Shown: positions 52,250-63,082 of the stretch, piece by piece
Position numbering within the stretch: the stretch's first letter is position 1
Layout of the letters: each line of letters starts with the position of its first letter
DNA from: Hyphomicrobiales bacterium
GTDB lineage: Bacteria; Pseudomonadota; Alphaproteobacteria; Rhizobiales; Aestuariivirgaceae
DNA: 64,000 nt
Assembly: GCA_025363755.1 (NCBI GenBank)
Contig: JANYLQ010000061.1
Span: forward strand, 57,499 to 121,498
Direction of reading: 5' to 3'
Position numbers and translations under genes: made by a program
The notes under the pieces: model-generated
The model's input: the letters and a program-made list of their open reading frames with translations, nothing else
Told to the model about the DNA's origin: nothing
The model's database searches: none

Positions 52250-53577
52250 TTGCGCCCGCCACGCAGATTCGCTTTCTTCATCAACTTTTCATATTGCTGC
52301 GACAGCAAGTGACCTTGGATCTGCGAGACAGTATCCAGTGTCACGGTCACGACAATCAGAAGCGAAGTACCGCCGAAGTAGAATGGAATGCCAGAGTAGG
52401 CCACAAGCAATTCGGGGATCAAGCAAATGATCACGATGTAGATCGCTCCAATCACAGTGATGCGTGTAAGAATGCGGTCAAGATACTCGGCAGTCTGATC
52501 ACCAGGGCGAATGCCTAAAATAAAGCCGCCGGACTTCTTCAAGTTATCAGCAGTCTCTTTCGTGTTGAACATGATCGAGGTGTAGAAAAAGCAGAAGAAA
52601 ACGATCAAAGCCGCATACAAAATCAGGAACAGTGGCTTGCCGTGACCAAGCAATGCTGTGGCTTGATTCAACCAATCAGGGCCCTTCCCTGCAGAGAAGT
52701 TTGCAACCGTCAAAGGCAGCAGCAACAGTGATGATGCAAATATCGGCGGAATAACGCCTGACGTGTTAAGCTTTAAAGGCAGATGAGAACTTTCGGCTTG
52801 CGTCACGCGCATGCCGACTTGTCGTTTGGGATACTGAATAAGCAAGCGCCTTTGCGCACGTTCGAAATATACAATAAATGCTACAACAGCGATCGCCATA
52901 ATCAATATCGCCATGATTAAAAATGGCGACATTAACCCCTTGCGGCCCAATTCCAACATGCCTGCTACTGCGGCCGGAAGATTAGCCACAATTCCCGAAA
53001 AAATGATGAGTGATGTGCCGTTACCTATACCGCGAGCCGTAATCTGTTCACCCAGCCACATCAGGAACACCGTACCACCAGTCAGCGTTATCACAGTTGT
53101 TGCCAAAAAGAACGGCCCGGGATTGATCACAAGTCCGCCTCGCCCTTCAAGTCCCACGGCAATGCCATAAGCTTGAAGCGCCGCAAGCAGCACAGTTCCA
53201 TAACGCGTATATTGGTTGATTTTTTTGCGGCCCGATTCGCCTTCTTTTTTCAAAGCTTCAAGATGAGGAGACACAGTGGTCATTAACTGCATAATGATCG
53301 ATGCAGAAATATAGGGCATGATGTTGAGTGCAAAAATGGCCAACCGACCAAGTGCACCACCAGCCAACCCGTTCACCCAACCCAAAATGCCAGAAGCATT
53401 TTGCGCGGCAAACTTGGCCACCTCATTGGTGTCAATACCAGGAATTGGAATGTACGAACCAAGGCGGTACACGATTAAAGCGCCCAGAGTAAACCACAGG
53501 CGCTTCTTCAAATCTTCTGATTTGGTCAACGAACCGAAATTAATATTTGCCGCGAGTTGTTCAGCTGCTGATGCCAT
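52246..53577 (-). CDS. secY: SecY, protein-translocase channel subunit
   Basis: The 443-residue inner-membrane channel has about ten helices. Family marks: LKKRLWFTLGALIVYRLGSYIPIPGID at the N terminus, the plug/TM2 region GRLAIFALNIMPYISASIIMQL and the cytoplasmic loop RRLLIQYPKRQVGMR. It exports or inserts proteins with SecE, SecG and SecA. It lies between rplO and adk in the usual spc-operon order. Confidence 0.97.
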   Translation of the reverse strand: MASAAEQLAANINFGSLTKSEDLKKRLWFTLGALIVYRLGSYIPIPGIDTNEVAKFAAQNASGILGWVNGLAGGALGRLAIFALNIMPYISASIIMQLMTTVSPHLEALKKEGESGRKKINQYTRYGTVLLAALQAYGIAVGLEGRGGLVINPGPFFLATTVITLTGGTVFLMWLGEQITARGIGNGTSLIIFSGIVANLPAAVAGMLELGRKGLMSPFLIMAILIMAIAVVAFIVYFERAQRRLLIQYPKRQVGMRVTQAESSHLPLKLNTSGVIPPIFASSLLLLPLTVANFSAGKGPDWLNQATALLGHGKPLFLILYAALIVFFCFFYTSIMFNTKETADNLKKSGGFILGIRPGDQTAEYLDRILTRITVIGAIYIVIICLIPELLVAYSGIPFYFGGTSLLIVVTVTLDTVSQIQGHLLSQQYEKLMKKANLRGGRK

Positions 53578-53632
53578 GTTTCACCTGTGAGTTCATTGTC
53601 ACTCCACCATATGGGGAGTGACTTCTAAACCA

Positions 53633-54130
53633 TCAACCTTTGGCCTTTACTTCGACCTTTGGCTTATCAACGCGAGAAACCTTTACGCTGCCGCCAGCTT
53701 TTTCAACAGCGGCAGTCGCTCCTTTTGAAGCGTAATATACTTCAAAGGCAACCTTCGCTTTAATGTCAGCTGTGCCGATCAAACGAACGCCGCCCGATTC
53801 CAACTTGGTAATCACGCCAGCAGCCAGAAGTGTTGCACCCGTAACAGGGGCTTTCACATCAAGCTTCTTAGCTTCAATGGCAACAGCAACACGGGCCAGA
53901 TTGATCTCATTGTAAGGCACTTCATTTGGCTTGTTGAAGCCGCGCTTTGGCAAACGACGATAGATCGGCATTTGTCCGCCTTCAAAGCCAGCCTTAGCAC
54001 CGCCCTTACGAGCTGTTTGGCCTTTGCCGCCGCGTCCGCCAGTCTTGCCTTTGCCTGAACCTAGGCCGCGACCGATGCGCTTGCGATCTTTCTTGGCACC
54101 TGCATTATCTGCAATCTCATTCAATTTCAT
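53633..54130 (-). CDS. rplO: 50S ribosomal protein L15
   Basis: A 165-residue large-subunit protein. The basic, glycine-rich N terminus [20 protein letters not shown] and [15 protein letters not shown] are hallmarks. A C-terminal [16 protein letters not shown] tail makes it slightly longer than the E. coli protein. It lies 18 bp after rpmD. Confidence 0.97.
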   Translation of the reverse strand: MKLNEIADNAGAKKDRKRIGRGLGSGKGKTGGRGGKGQTARKGGAKAGFEGGQMPIYRRLPKRGFNKPNEVPYNEINLARVAVAIEAKKLDVKAPVTGATLLAAGVITKLESGGVRLIGTADIKAKVAFEVYYASKGATAAVEKAGGSVKVSRVDKPKVEVKAKG

Positions 54131-54148
54131 AATCAGAATTCCTTAAAC

Positions 54149-54343
54149 TTATTCGACCACGCGAACGAGATGGGCCACCTTGGCAAGCATGCCGCGTAGG
54201 GCCGGCGTATCAACCAAAGTTGACCGACGACGGATGCGGTTCAAACCCAAGCCGATCAGTGTTGAACGTTGATCAGCCGGACGACGCTGTGGGCTCGCAT
54301 ATTGCTCAATCGTAACTGTTTTGCCCGAAGCTGCTTTTGCCAT
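54149..54343 (-). CDS. rpmD: 50S ribosomal protein L30
   Basis: A 64-residue protein. [37 protein letters not shown] and the C-terminal [13 protein letters not shown] match L30. Gene order rpsE-rpmD-rplO is conserved. Confidence 0.95.
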   Translation of the reverse strand: MAKAASGKTVTIEQYASPQRRPADQRSTLIGLGLNRIRRRSTLVDTPALRGMLAKVAHLVRVVE

Positions 54344-54361
54344 TTGTATATTCCTTAAACC

Positions 54362-54916
54362 TTAGTCCGAAACCACTTCGGTGGTGCGGTTGCTCAAAAT
54401 TTCGCTGACTTTCTTGCCACGGCGGCTGGCAACAGAGCGCGGGCTCACTTGCTTCTTCAGCGCTTCGAATGTAGCACGAACCATGTTGTATGGGTTCGAC
54501 GAGCCAGTGGACTTCGCCACCACGTCGGCCATGCCAACCGATTCAAACACGGCGCGCATTGGGCCACCAGCGATAACGCCAGTACCAGCTGGTGCTGTAC
54601 GAAGAATAACCTTACCTGCACCCCAACGTCCTGAAACGTCATGATGCAATGTGCGGCCTTCACGAAGTGGTACGCGGATCAAAGCGCGCTTAGCACCTTC
54701 AGTTGCCTTGCGTACAGCTTCAGGGACTTCACGGGCCTTACCGTGTCCGAAACCAACGCGACCCTTTTGATCGCCTACAACAACAAGTGCTGCAAAGCCA
54801 AAGCGCTTACCGCCCTTAACAACTTTTGCAACGCGGTTGATGTGAACCAACTTGTCCGTGAATTCAGAGTCTTTCTCTTCACGGTTGTCTTTGCGATCGG
54901 AACGTTCTTTAGCCAT
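54362..54916 (-). CDS. rpsE: 30S ribosomal protein S5
   Basis: A 184-residue protein that keeps decoding accurate. It has [19 protein letters not shown], the [16 protein letters not shown] loop, [18 protein letters not shown] and a basic C terminus. The acidic/basic first 20 residues are a typical alphaproteobacterial extension. It lies 25 bp after rplR. Confidence 0.97.
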   Translation of the reverse strand: MAKERSDRKDNREEKDSEFTDKLVHINRVAKVVKGGKRFGFAALVVVGDQKGRVGFGHGKAREVPEAVRKATEGAKRALIRVPLREGRTLHHDVSGRWGAGKVILRTAPAGTGVIAGGPMRAVFESVGMADVVAKSTGSSNPYNMVRATFEALKKQVSPRSVASRRGKKVSEILSNRTTEVVSD

Positions 54917-54941
54917 TATGTTTTGCCATTCGTCCTAAAAA

Positions 54942-55304
54942 TTAAAACTGAAGTCCACCAGCGCGCGCTGCATCGGCTAAAGCCTTTACACGCCCGTGGT
55001 AGATGTAACCGCCGCGATCAAACACCACTGTTGTGATGCCAGCTTTGGTGGCGCGTTCAGCAATCAGTTTGCCAATAGCTTCTGCTGCTGCTTTGTCTGC
55101 ACCGGTTTTCTTCGTTGTCATGAAGCCCTCTTCCAATGTGGAAGCGGCCGCCACAGTAACACCCTTCACATCATCGATGATCTGAGCATAAATATTTTTT
55201 GATGAACGGAACACCGAAAGACGGGGCCGCCCATTCTCACGCCTTGCCAATGCCTTGCGGACACGTACTTTGCGGAGGGTAATAGCTGATGCGTTGTTTG
55301 CCAT
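54942..55304 (-). CDS. rplR: 50S ribosomal protein L18
   Basis: A 120-residue 5S-rRNA-binding protein. [30 protein letters not shown] and [26 protein letters not shown] are hallmarks. It lies 12 bp after rplF. Confidence 0.97.
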   Translation of the reverse strand: MANNASAITLRKVRVRKALARRENGRPRLSVFRSSKNIYAQIIDDVKGVTVAAASTLEEGFMTTKKTGADKAAAEAIGKLIAERATKAGITTVVFDRGGYIYHGRVKALADAARAGGLQF

Positions 55305-55316
55305 ATCTCTGTTCCG

Positions 55317-55850
55317 TTATTTCTTTTTACCTTCCTTGCGGAAGATTTTTTCGCCTGCGTATTTAACACCTTTGCCCTTGTAAGGCTCTGGCCCGCGATA
55401 TTCGCGAATTTCGGCAGCAACTTGGCCGACGCGCTGCTTATCAATGCCGCTGATCACGATTTCCGTGGGCTTCGGCACCTTAATTTCGATGCCATCTGGA
55501 ACCGGATAATTAACATCATGACTATAACCAAGATTGAGTTGCAAAACTTTGCCAGCTAATGCAGCGCGGTAACCAACACCGTTGATTTCAAGAGTCTTCG
55601 AATAACCAGTCGTAACACCAGTGACCATGTTGGCCACCAAAGTGCGCGACAAGCCCCAAGACGAACGTGAGAGCTTGGTTTGATCCTTGGGATCAACCTT
55701 AACACCGTCGGCTTGCATCTTGACCAAAACGAATTCGTTCAACACTTGCTTCAATTCGCCCTTGGGCCCCTTGACGCTAACTTGTTGCCCATCGATCGTG
55801 GCTGTAACGCCTGCCGGAACGGGAACTGCTTTTTTTCCAATACGAGACAT
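55317..55850 (-). CDS. rplF: 50S ribosomal protein L6
   Basis: A 177-residue protein. [20 protein letters not shown] at the start and the C-terminal [24 protein letters not shown] are conserved. Length is normal. It lies 8 bp after rpsH. Confidence 0.97.
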   Translation of the reverse strand: MSRIGKKAVPVPAGVTATIDGQQVSVKGPKGELKQVLNEFVLVKMQADGVKVDPKDQTKLSRSSWGLSRTLVANMVTGVTTGYSKTLEINGVGYRAALAGKVLQLNLGYSHDVNYPVPDGIEIKVPKPTEIVISGIDKQRVGQVAAEIREYRGPEPYKGKGVKYAGEKIFRKEGKKK

Positions 55851-55858
55851 AATCTACC

Positions 55859-56254
55859 TCAGAACACTGTGCACAGCACTTCGCCGCCAACGTTCTGGGC
55901 GCGTGCTTCTGAATCCGACATCACACCTTTTGGGGTGGACAGGATGGAGATGCCCAAGCCGTTGAACACGGATGGCAAAGTTTCAACCGAAGCGTAAACG
56001 CGGCGGCCTGGCTTTGATACACGGTCGATTTCCTTAATTGCAGGAGCGCCGTCGAAATACTTCAATTCAACTTCGATCTCAGACTTACCGTCTTTTTCGA
56101 TCACAGCAAAACCGCGAATGTAACCTTCTTTGTGCAACACTTCCAACACGCGTTCACGAAGCTTCGATGGTGGCACCGTTACCTTGTTTTTGTTACGCAT
56201 GTGGGCGTTGCGGATGCGTGTCAGCATATCGCTGATAGGATCTGTCATGCTCAT
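55859..56254 (-). CDS. rpsH: 30S ribosomal protein S8
   Basis: A 131-residue 16S-rRNA-binding protein, in many bacteria also a repressor of spc-operon translation. [25 protein letters not shown] and [26 protein letters not shown] are hallmarks. It lies 12 bp after rpsN. Confidence 0.97.
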   Translation of the reverse strand: MSMTDPISDMLTRIRNAHMRNKNKVTVPPSKLRERVLEVLHKEGYIRGFAVIEKDGKSEIEVELKYFDGAPAIKEIDRVSKPGRRVYASVETLPSVFNGLGISILSTPKGVMSDSEARAQNVGGEVLCTVF

Positions 56255-56266
56255 CGCTTTATCTCC

Positions 56267-56572
56267 TTACCAGCTCGACTTGACCATGCCGGGGATTAAA
56301 CCCTGGTTGGCCATTTCACGCATCGCAATACGCGAAAGTTTTGTTTTACGGTAGAATGACCGTGGACGACCGGTGATTTCACAACGGTTGCGAATGCGAA
56401 CCTTAGCGGAGTTGCGCGGCATTTCTGCCAACTTCAACGCTGCTGCGAAACGCTCTTCCATCGGCGTGTCTTTCTTCATCACAATCGCCTTCAAGCGGCT
56501 GCGCTTTGCATCAAAACGCTTAGACAGCGCACGGCGCTTATCGTTACGGTTTATAGAGCTCGTTTTTGCCAT
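56267..56572 (-). CDS. rpsN: 30S ribosomal protein S14
   Basis: A 101-residue S14 of the long form without zinc cysteines. [42 protein letters not shown] and the C-terminal [11 protein letters not shown] match the family. It lies 32 bp after rplE. Confidence 0.97.
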   Translation of the reverse strand: MAKTSSINRNDKRRALSKRFDAKRSRLKAIVMKKDTPMEERFAAALKLAEMPRNSAKVRIRNRCEITGRPRSFYRKTKLSRIAMREMANQGLIPGMVKSSW

Positions 56573-56604
56573 GGAGCGTCCTCAGTTCTTTACAGTTCTA
56601 ACCA

Positions 56605-57291
56605 TCATGCGGCCTTTTTTTGTTGCTGGCTGCGACGGAATGGGAAGTTAAATAATTCGAGAAGCGCTAAAGCTTCCGCGTCTGTTTTAGCAGTGGTGCA
56701 AACCACCACATCCATACCCCAGATACGGTCGATCTTATCATAATCGATTTCTGGGAAAATCAGATGTTCTTTAATGCCCATGGCATAGTTGCCGTGGCCA
56801 TCAAAGCTGCGCTCAGTCAACCCGCGGAAATCGCGTACGCGTGGCAATGCGATGGTGACTAAACGATCAAGGAATTCATACATGCGAGTTTTGCGCAAAG
56901 TAACCTTTGCGCCGATTGCAAGATTTTCACGTATCTTGAATTGCGCGATCGCTTTCTTGGTCTTGGTGATGACAACCTTTTGACCAGCAATCTTTTGCAA
57001 ATCAGCAGCAGCCACAGTCACCAGCTTTGAATCTTGCGTGGCTTCGCCAACACCCATATTCAAAACAACCTTGGTGAGGCGTGGAACCTGCATAACGTTC
57101 TTATAGCCGAACTTTTCAATCATCGCAGGGCGCACAACATCTACGTAATGTTGTTGCAAGCGGGCAATATAGCCCTCAGGCAAACCAGCATTGGCATCAG
57201 CCACTGGGCCTGTGTCTTCTTGCGCCGCTTTCTTTGAAGACTTCGCCTTGGCAGCTGCCGCAGGCTTGGCCTTCTTATCTTCTTCAGCCAT
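56605..57291 (-). CDS. rplE: 50S ribosomal protein L5 with an N-terminal extension
   Basis: A 5S-rRNA-binding protein. The core begins at about residue 41 ([42 protein letters not shown]) and runs to LLELFNFPF. The first 40 residues are a low-complexity Ala/Lys tail ([17 protein letters not shown]) absent from E. coli L5, giving 228 residues instead of about 180. The start overlaps the end of rplX by 8 bp. The tail is probably disordered and may touch rRNA. Confidence 0.95.
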   Translation of the reverse strand: MAEEDKKAKPAAAAKAKSSKKAAQEDTGPVADANAGLPEGYIARLQQHYVDVVRPAMIEKFGYKNVMQVPRLTKVVLNMGVGEATQDSKLVTVAAADLQKIAGQKVVITKTKKAIAQFKIRENLAIGAKVTLRKTRMYEFLDRLVTIALPRVRDFRGLTERSFDGHGNYAMGIKEHLIFPEIDYDKIDRIWGMDVVVCTTAKTDAEALALLELFNFPFRRSQQQKKAA

Positions 57292-57607
57292 CGATCGTCA
57301 CTCCTGTGCGCTTGGCAACGCGGACTTTTTTGCCGCCGTCAAGCGTCTTGTAACCTACACGTGTCGCCTTGCCGTCTTTTGGATCAAGCAATGCGAGATT
57401 TGAGATATGAATAGGAAGGGTCTTATTAATGATCCCACCTTCGTTTGCGCCTTGCGCCTTAGTGTGGCGCTTAGCGATATTTACACCAGAAACAACGGCG
57501 CGGTTTTCGTCGGTGATGATTTGCATCACGTCACCCTTCTTGCCCTTGTCTTTGCCGGCGATGACGATAACTTTATCGCCCTTCTTAATTTTGAACTTAA
57601 CTGGCAT
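57284..57607 (-). CDS. rplX: 50S ribosomal protein L24
   Basis: A 107-residue assembly-initiation protein with a KOW motif ([25 protein letters not shown]). [21 protein letters not shown] follows. The ATG at 57607 sits 7 nt after GGAGG and overlaps the rplN stop (TGATG); a GTG one codon upstream is less well spaced. Confidence 0.96.
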   Translation of the reverse strand: MPVKFKIKKGDKVIVIAGKDKGKKGDVMQIITDENRAVVSGVNIAKRHTKAQGANEGGIINKTLPIHISNLALLDPKDGKATRVGYKTLDGGKKVRVAKRTGVTIDG

Positions 57608-57975
57608 CACAGCACCTCCGGTGCCAAGGAAATAATCTTCATTTGGTTCTTGGCGCGCAGCTCACGTGGAACTGGTCCGAAAATACGTGTTCCAACTGGC
57701 TCACCTTGAGCGTTGATCAGAACCGCGGCATTACGGTCAAAGCGGATCGACGAACCATCGGCGCGGCGGATATCCTTGGCGCAACGAACAACGATAGCCT
57801 TCATCACGGTGCCCTTCTTGACGCGACCGCGTGGAATGGCTTCCTTGATCGACACAACAATAATGTCGCCCACAAAGGCGTAACGACGCTTAGAGCCGCC
57901 GAGCACCTTGATGCATTGTACACGACGGGCGCCAGAATTATCGGCAACGTCGAGATTGGTTTCTTGCTGGATCAT
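57607..57975 (-). CDS. rplN: 50S ribosomal protein L14
   Basis: A 122-residue protein at the subunit interface. [39 protein letters not shown] and [11 protein letters not shown] are hallmarks. Length is exactly the family norm. It lies 13 bp after rpsQ. Confidence 0.97.
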   Translation of the reverse strand: MIQQETNLDVADNSGARRVQCIKVLGGSKRRYAFVGDIIVVSIKEAIPRGRVKKGTVMKAIVVRCAKDIRRADGSSIRFDRNAAVLINAQGEPVGTRIFGPVPRELRAKNQMKIISLAPEVL

Positions 57976-57988
57976 GGTCTGTTGTCCG

Positions 57989-58237
57989 TTACGCTTTCGA
58001 CGCGTCGACTTTGCTTACAAACGACCAGCGCTTGAGCTTAGACAACGGACGGGTTTCTTCGATGCGCACAACGTCACCAGTCTTGGCTACGTTCAATTCA
58101 TCATGCGCGTGATACTTCTTCGACAAGCGAACAGTCTTCTTGAAAACTGGATGCAGCAAACGGCGTTCAACCTTCACTACAATCGTCTTGTCGTTTTTGT
58201 CGCTGGTGACAACACCCTGCAATATGCGTTTCGGCAT
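57989..58237 (-). CDS. rpsQ: 30S ribosomal protein S17
   Basis: An 82-residue OB-fold protein. [45 protein letters not shown] and [16 protein letters not shown] match the family. It lies 11 bp after rpmC. Confidence 0.97.
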   Translation of the reverse strand: MPKRILQGVVTSDKNDKTIVVKVERRLLHPVFKKTVRLSKKYHAHDELNVAKTGDVVRIEETRPLSKLKRWSFVSKVDASKA

Positions 58238-58248
58238 CTTTTATGCTC

Positions 58249-58449
58249 CTACTTCACTGCTGCGGCAGAAGCTGCAACTTGACTTGTCTTGAGACGAGCA
58301 ATGTCACGGCGGATCTGGCGGATGCGCGAGGTTTTTTCGAGTTGGCCCGAAGCGCGTTGGAAGCGCAGGTTCAACTGCTCTTTACGCAACTTCAAAATTT
58401 CATCTTTCACTTGATCAGTAGAAAGGGCGCGTACGTCTGTCATCTTCAT
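58249..58449 (-). CDS. rpmC: 50S ribosomal protein L29
   Basis: A 66-residue helical protein near the exit tunnel. [20 protein letters not shown] and [15 protein letters not shown] are hallmarks. Two Met codons (58449 and 58443) could start it. It lies 15 bp after rplP. Confidence 0.95.
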   Translation of the reverse strand: MKMTDVRALSTDQVKDEILKLRKEQLNLRFQRASGQLEKTSRIRQIRRDIARLKTSQVAASAAAVK

Positions 58450-58464
58450 GGTAATCCCCTCCCC

Positions 58465-58881
58465 TTATGCTTCGCCAAGGCGCGCAACAAAGCGGCACTT
58501 GATTGGAAGCTTTGCAGCTGCAAGACGCAAAGATTCTTCAGCAACGGCGCGTGGAATGCCGTCAACTTCAAAAATCACACGGCCTGGCTTAACGCGAGCT
58601 GCCCAATACTCAGTAGAACCCTTTCCCGAACCCATGCGCACTTCGGCTGGCTTCTTGGAAACAGGAACGTCTGGGAATACACGGATCCAAACACGACCCG
58701 CACGCTTCATGCCACGAGCGAGTGCCCGACGTGCAGCTTCAATCTGACGTGCAGTCAAACGATCTGGCTCCAAAGCCTTCAAACCAAACGAGCCATAATC
58801 AAGCGTGTTGCAGCTTGTAGACTTGCCGTGAATGCGGCCCTTATGGGCTTTGCGATATTTTGTTTTTTTAGGTTGCAGCAT
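58465..58881 (-). CDS. rplP: 50S ribosomal protein L16
   Basis: A 138-residue protein at the A site. [41 protein letters not shown] and [19 protein letters not shown] match the family. It lies 21 bp after rpsC. Confidence 0.97.
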   Translation of the reverse strand: MLQPKKTKYRKAHKGRIHGKSTSCNTLDYGSFGLKALEPDRLTARQIEAARRALARGMKRAGRVWIRVFPDVPVSKKPAEVRMGSGKGSTEYWAARVKPGRVIFEVDGIPRAVAEESLRLAAAKLPIKCRFVARLGEA

Positions 58882-58902
58882 AATTTTTACTCATTCAGCT
58901 CT

Positions 58903-59619
58903 TTAAGCGTTCGCAGCTTCACGACGTGGTGGGCGGTTTGCGGAACCATCCTGCACTTCGTTCATGCGCTTATCTTGAGCCATTGGATCGTGTTCCAGAA
59001 TTTCGCCTTTGAAAATCCAAACCTTCACGCCGTTGGTGCCATAAGCTGTGTGAGCTGTGGCAACACCGTAATCAATATCAGCGCGCAATGTGTGCAATGG
59101 AACGCGACCTTCGCGGTACCATTCAATACGCGCAATTTCAGCACCGCCCAAACGACCCGAGCAAGTGATCTTGATGCCTTCAGCGCCAAGACGTTGAGCC
59201 GACTGCACCGAACGCTTCATCGCACGGCGGAAAGCCACGCGGCGTTCAAGTTGCTGGGCGATATTATCAGCAACCAAAGTCGCATCAATTTCTGGCTTGC
59301 GCACTTCAACGATGTTGAGGTGAACTTCGGAACCGGTCATGTCAGCAACTTTTTTGCGCAGCTTTTCAATGTCTGCACCCTTCTTGCCGATGACAACACC
59401 AGGACGAGCCGAATAAATTGTCACGCGGCATTTCTTGTGAGGACGCTCAATGAGCACCTTCGAAACACCAGCTTGCTTCAATTCTTTTGTTAGGTAAGCG
59501 CGGATCGCAACATCCTCATGCAACAGCTTGCCAAACTCACGCTTGTTAGCATACCAGCGTGAATCCCATGTGCGGTTGATGCCAAGGCGCAAACCAATTG
59601 GATTAACTTTTTGACCCAT
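58903..59619 (-). CDS. rpsC: 30S ribosomal protein S3
   Basis: A 238-residue mRNA-entry protein. [20 protein letters not shown], a KH domain around [20 protein letters not shown], and GVEIARIEW-type sequence [21 protein letters not shown] are seen. The start overlaps the rplV stop (TAATG at 59617-59621). Confidence 0.97.
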   Translation of the reverse strand: MGQKVNPIGLRLGINRTWDSRWYANKREFGKLLHEDVAIRAYLTKELKQAGVSKVLIERPHKKCRVTIYSARPGVVIGKKGADIEKLRKKVADMTGSEVHLNIVEVRKPEIDATLVADNIAQQLERRVAFRRAMKRSVQSAQRLGAEGIKITCSGRLGGAEIARIEWYREGRVPLHTLRADIDYGVATAHTAYGTNGVKVWIFKGEILEHDPMAQDKRMNEVQDGSANRPPRREAANA

Positions 59620-59999
59620 TATGCGGCCTCTTTCACTTGACGAACAATGATCGTCAGTTCGCTAAAAAACTTTGCAATGTGACCAACACGACCACGCGCA
59701 TCTGGCTTCCAACGCTTCATAACCAGGTTCTTCCCAACCCAAGCTTCTGAAACGATCAAATCGTTGATGTCGAGGCTGTGGTTGTTCTCCGCGTTCGCAA
59801 TGGCGGACTCCAAAGTCTTCTTCACATCTTTGGCAATGCGGCGGCGAGAGAATGTGAGATGCGCTAGAGCATCATGAACCTTGCGGCCACGAATTTCGGT
59901 TGCAACTTCATTCAGCTTGCGTGGGGAAATGCGGATCGAACGAGTGATCGCTTTTGCTTCGCTATCGCTTAATGCGCGTTTTGTTTTTGGCTTACTCAT
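59619..59999 (-). CDS. rplV: 50S ribosomal protein L22
   Basis: A 126-residue protein lining the exit tunnel. [38 protein letters not shown] and [20 protein letters not shown] match the family. It lies 2 bp after rpsS. Confidence 0.97.
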   Translation of the reverse strand: MSKPKTKRALSDSEAKAITRSIRISPRKLNEVATEIRGRKVHDALAHLTFSRRRIAKDVKKTLESAIANAENNHSLDINDLIVSEAWVGKNLVMKRWKPDARGRVGHIAKFFSELTIIVRQVKEAA

Positions 60000-60001
60000 G
60001 A

Positions 60002-60280
60002 TTATTTCGCTGCCGCTTTCTTATCGCCCGCAGAGTGGGCCTTGAATGTGCGTGTTGGCGCAAATTCACCAAGCTTGTGACCCACCATTTCTTCCGAAAT
60101 GTTCACAGGGATGAACTTATTGCCGTTGTGCACCTGAAAAGTGAGGCCCACAAATTGCGGCAAGATGGTGGAGCGACGGCTCCATGTCTTGATCGCCATA
60201 TTGCGTTGGCCGCGAGCGGCTTCGGCTTTTTTCAAAATGTACCCGTCTACAAACGGGCCTTTCCAAACTGAGCGTGTCAT
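60002..60280 (-). CDS. rpsS: 30S ribosomal protein S19
   Basis: A 92-residue protein of the small-subunit head. [40 protein letters not shown] and [21 protein letters not shown] are hallmarks. It lies 12 bp after rplB. Confidence 0.97.
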   Translation of the reverse strand: MTRSVWKGPFVDGYILKKAEAARGQRNMAIKTWSRRSTILPQFVGLTFQVHNGNKFIPVNISEEMVGHKLGEFAPTRTFKAHSAGDKKAAAK

Positions 60281-60292
60281 AACAGCTACCTC

Positions 60293-61126
60293 TTAGCCCG
60301 ACTTCTTGCGATCGTGGCGGCTGCGCACGATGAATTTTGTCGTCGATTTATTTGTACGTGTCTTATAACCCTTGGTCGGCTTGCCCCATGGTGTGGACCA
60401 ATGCTTACCACCGTTTGTACGACCGCCGTTTGGATGGTCGACGGGGTTACGCGCGATACCGCGTGATACAGGGCGCGAGCCCTTCCAACGTGCGCGACCG
60501 GCTTTGCCGACCACTTCGTTGATGTGATCTTGGTTCGAAACAGCACCAACCGAAGCCATGCAGTTTGAAGCAACCATGCGGGTTTCGCCAGATTTCAACT
60601 TGATGATGACATAAGCACCATCACGACCCGCAACCATCGCATAAGTGCCAGCAGCGCGCGAAAGCGAACCACCAGAACCTGGCTTGGTCTCGATGTTGTG
60701 AACAATCGTGCCCACTGGAACTGAACCAATTGGCATCGCATTGCCCGGTTTCACGTCAACCGTACCAGCCGATGAAATAACGCTGTCACCAACTGCAAGG
60801 CGTTGTGGTGCCAAGATGTAAGATAATGTGCCGTCTGTATACTTGATCAGAGCTATGAAGCCCGTACGGTTTGGATCATATTCCAAACGCTCAACAACAG
60901 CTGGCATATCATGCTTGATACGCTTGAAGTCAATCAAACGATAAGCAACTTTATGACCACCACCCTTACGGCGTGATGTGATGCGACCAGTGTTCGAACG
61001 ACCACCAGACTTGTTTAGGCCTTCAACCAAAGACTTAATCGGCTTGCCCTTGAACAGCGAGCTGCGGTCAACCTGAATAAGGTGGCGGCGGCCGGCGCTT
61101 GTAGGGTTAAATGTTTTCAATGCCAT
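60293..61126 (-). CDS. rplB: 50S ribosomal protein L2
   Basis: A 277-residue protein needed for subunit joining and peptidyl transfer. [38 protein letters not shown], the conserved His region ([20 protein letters not shown]) and a basic C terminus are seen. It lies 7 bp after rplW. Confidence 0.98.
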   Translation of the reverse strand: MALKTFNPTSAGRRHLIQVDRSSLFKGKPIKSLVEGLNKSGGRSNTGRITSRRKGGGHKVAYRLIDFKRIKHDMPAVVERLEYDPNRTGFIALIKYTDGTLSYILAPQRLAVGDSVISSAGTVDVKPGNAMPIGSVPVGTIVHNIETKPGSGGSLSRAAGTYAMVAGRDGAYVIIKLKSGETRMVASNCMASVGAVSNQDHINEVVGKAGRARWKGSRPVSRGIARNPVDHPNGGRTNGGKHWSTPWGKPTKGYKTRTNKSTTKFIVRSRHDRKKSG

Positions 61127-61133
61127 GATGAAC

Positions 61134-61427
61134 TCACAGTCCTGTCGTCACATCGAGACGTTCGCCAGCGGCTAATGTCACGTATGCTTTTTTGCTATCG
61201 CTCAATTGCGCCTTGCGGCCCTTGAACACACGAACTTTACCCATGCGTACCAAGGTGTTGACGGCTTTCACCTTCACACCAAACAAACCTTCAACCGCAG
61301 CCTTAATTTGTGGCTTGGTGGCGCGCAGCGCAACCTTGAACACAACGGCGTTGTGGGCTGAAACCAGTGTCGACTTTTCAGTGATGGCCGGGCTCAGGAT
61401 GATGTTGTAATAATGTTCTTTGCTCAT
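61134..61427 (-). CDS. rplW: 50S ribosomal protein L23
   Basis: A 97-residue protein at the tunnel exit, the docking site for trigger factor and [43 protein letters not shown] and [18 protein letters not shown] match the family. Start overlaps the rplD stop by ATGA (61424-61427). Confidence 0.97.
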   Translation of the reverse strand: MSKEHYYNIILSPAITEKSTLVSAHNAVVFKVALRATKPQIKAAVEGLFGVKVKAVNTLVRMGKVRVFKGRKAQLSDSKKAYVTLAAGERLDVTTGL

Positions 61428-62044
61428 TTGAACCGTGCCTCCAGCGCTTCAACAGCAGCTTTGGTCAGAACCAAATTCTTGCGGCGAAGAATGTCGTAAA
61501 CATTGATGCCTTGGACTGGCAACACATCGATACCGATAATGTTGCGAGCAGCAGCAGCAAAACCTTCATTCACTGTTGCACCGTCAATGATCAATGCGTT
61601 TGTCCAGCCCAATTTCTCAAACAGAACTTTCATTTCCTTGGTCTTGGCATTCTTCACTTCGGCTTTATCAAGCACAATGAGTTCAGAAGACTTAACCTTA
61701 GAAGAAAGTGCATGACGCAAACCGAGCGCACGAACCTTCTTGTTCAAAGATGTTTCATGGCTGCGGAAACGCGGACCGAAAGCTTTACCACCGCCCACGA
61801 AAATACCAGCTTTTCTGGAACCGTGACGAGCCGTACCGCCACCCTTTTGGTTGCCCAGCTTGTGTGTCGTGCGGTTGATTTCGCCGCGTGACTTAGCTTG
61901 GTGTGTACCCTGTTGCCGCTTATTCAGCTGCCATTGGATTACACGGTGGATCAGATCAACACGTGGGTCCAAACCGAAAATCGCATCGGAGAGTTCCACT
62001 GTGCCAGCTTTTGCAGCTTCAATTGTTTTTACATCAAATTTCAT
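61424..62044 (-). CDS. rplD: 50S ribosomal protein L4
   Basis: A 206-residue tunnel protein; in enterobacteria it represses the S10 operon. [40 protein letters not shown] and [21 protein letters not shown] are hallmarks. No S10-type leader precedes rpsJ here (11 bp from tuf), so L4 autoregulation of the enterobacterial kind is unlikely. Confidence 0.97.
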   Translation of the reverse strand: MKFDVKTIEAAKAGTVELSDAIFGLDPRVDLIHRVIQWQLNKRQQGTHQAKSRGEINRTTHKLGNQKGGGTARHGSRKAGIFVGGGKAFGPRFRSHETSLNKKVRALGLRHALSSKVKSSELIVLDKAEVKNAKTKEMKVLFEKLGWTNALIIDGATVNEGFAAAARNIIGIDVLPVQGINVYDILRRKNLVLTKAAVEALEARFK

Positions 62045-62051
62045 TTTCGCC

Positions 62052-62741
62052 TCACTGTGCTGCTACGGCAGCGGTGAAAGCACCAGGCTGAGGCGCGCTG
62101 GCGGGAAGCTTGCGCTTCACTGCATCACGAACCGAAACCCAACCACCTTGCGATCCAGGTACTGAACCCTTCACCAAAATCAAGCCACGCTCTTTATCTG
62201 TGCGAACCACAACAACGTTTAAAGTTGTCACTGTTTCATCACCGAGATGACCAGGCATTTTCTTGTTCTTGAATACCTTGCCCGGATCTTGACGGTTACC
62301 AGTCGAACCAATCGAACGATGGCTCACGGAAACGCCGTGCGTTGCACGAAGACCCTTAAAGTTCCAGCGCTTCATACCGCCGGCAAAACCTTTGCCCTTG
62401 GATGTGCCTGTTACGTCCACAAATTGACCAGCAACAAAGTGATCAGCAGTCACTTCAGCACCAACCGGCATCATACCTGCATCATCAACGCGGAATTCCT
62501 GAAGCTTACGCTTTGGTTCCACCTTGGCTGCTGCAAAGGTACCGCGTTGAGCTTTGCTCAGGCGTTTAATCTTTGGTGTGCCAGAGCCGAGCTGCAAGGC
62601 AACATAGCCATGCTTCTCAGCCGTTTTGTGACCGACAACAACAACGCTGTCGACTTTCAACACGGTCACAGGAACAACTGCTCCCTCTTCCGTGTAAATC
62701 CGGGTCATGCCCAGTTTTTTTGCGATGATGCCAGAACGCAT
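62052..62741 (-). CDS. rplC: 50S ribosomal protein L3
   Basis: A 229-residue protein near the peptidyl-transferase centre. [43 protein letters not shown] and the methylated-Gln region [22 protein letters not shown] are conserved. An alanine-rich C-terminal tail ([12 protein letters not shown]) makes it slightly long. It lies 21 bp after rpsJ. Confidence 0.97.
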   Translation of the reverse strand: MRSGIIAKKLGMTRIYTEEGAVVPVTVLKVDSVVVVGHKTAEKHGYVALQLGSGTPKIKRLSKAQRGTFAAAKVEPKRKLQEFRVDDAGMMPVGAEVTADHFVAGQFVDVTGTSKGKGFAGGMKRWNFKGLRATHGVSVSHRSIGSTGNRQDPGKVFKNKKMPGHLGDETVTTLNVVVVRTDKERGLILVKGSVPGSQGGWVSVRDAVKRKLPASAPQPGAFTAAVAAQ

Positions 62742-62762
62742 CGTCTTCTCCTCAGTTGCCCG

Positions 62763-63071
62763 TTAGAGCTTAATTTCAACATCAACACCCGAAGCCAAAT
62801 CAAGCTTCATGAGTGCATCAACTGTTTGTGGCGTTGGATCCACGATATCCAAAAGGCGGCGATGAGTCCGCATTTCAAACTGCTCGCGGCTTTTCTTATC
62901 CACGTGCGGTGAACGGTTAACAGTGAACTTTTCGATCCGCGTTGGCAGCGGTACCGGACCACGAACCTGCGCGCCTGTGCGCTTGGCTGTGTTCACGATC
63001 TCACGCGTCGAATTATCGAGAATTCGATGATCAAACGCTTTGAGACGAATACGGATATTTTGGCGTTGCAT
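62763..63071 (-). CDS. rpsJ: 30S ribosomal protein S10 (NusE)
   Basis: A 102-residue protein that also joins Nus antitermination complexes. [20 protein letters not shown] and [30 protein letters not shown] are hallmarks. It starts 11 bp after the tuf stop, so the str and S10 clusters are probably one transcript. Confidence 0.98.
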   Translation of the reverse strand: MQRQNIRIRLKAFDHRILDNSTREIVNTAKRTGAQVRGPVPLPTRIEKFTVNRSPHVDKKSREQFEMRTHRRLLDIVDPTPQTVDALMKLDLASGVDVEIKL

Positions 63072-63082
63072 TATGCTTTACC

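Noticed and set aside
58243..59493. 416-codon open frame on the plus strand
   Set aside because: It runs exactly antisense to rpmC, rplP and rpsC, has no family resemblance, and is Cys/His/Asn-rich in the way of reverse-frame artefacts.
62247..62912. 221-codon open frame on the plus strand
   Set aside because: Antisense to rplC and rpsJ; no recognisable motifs.
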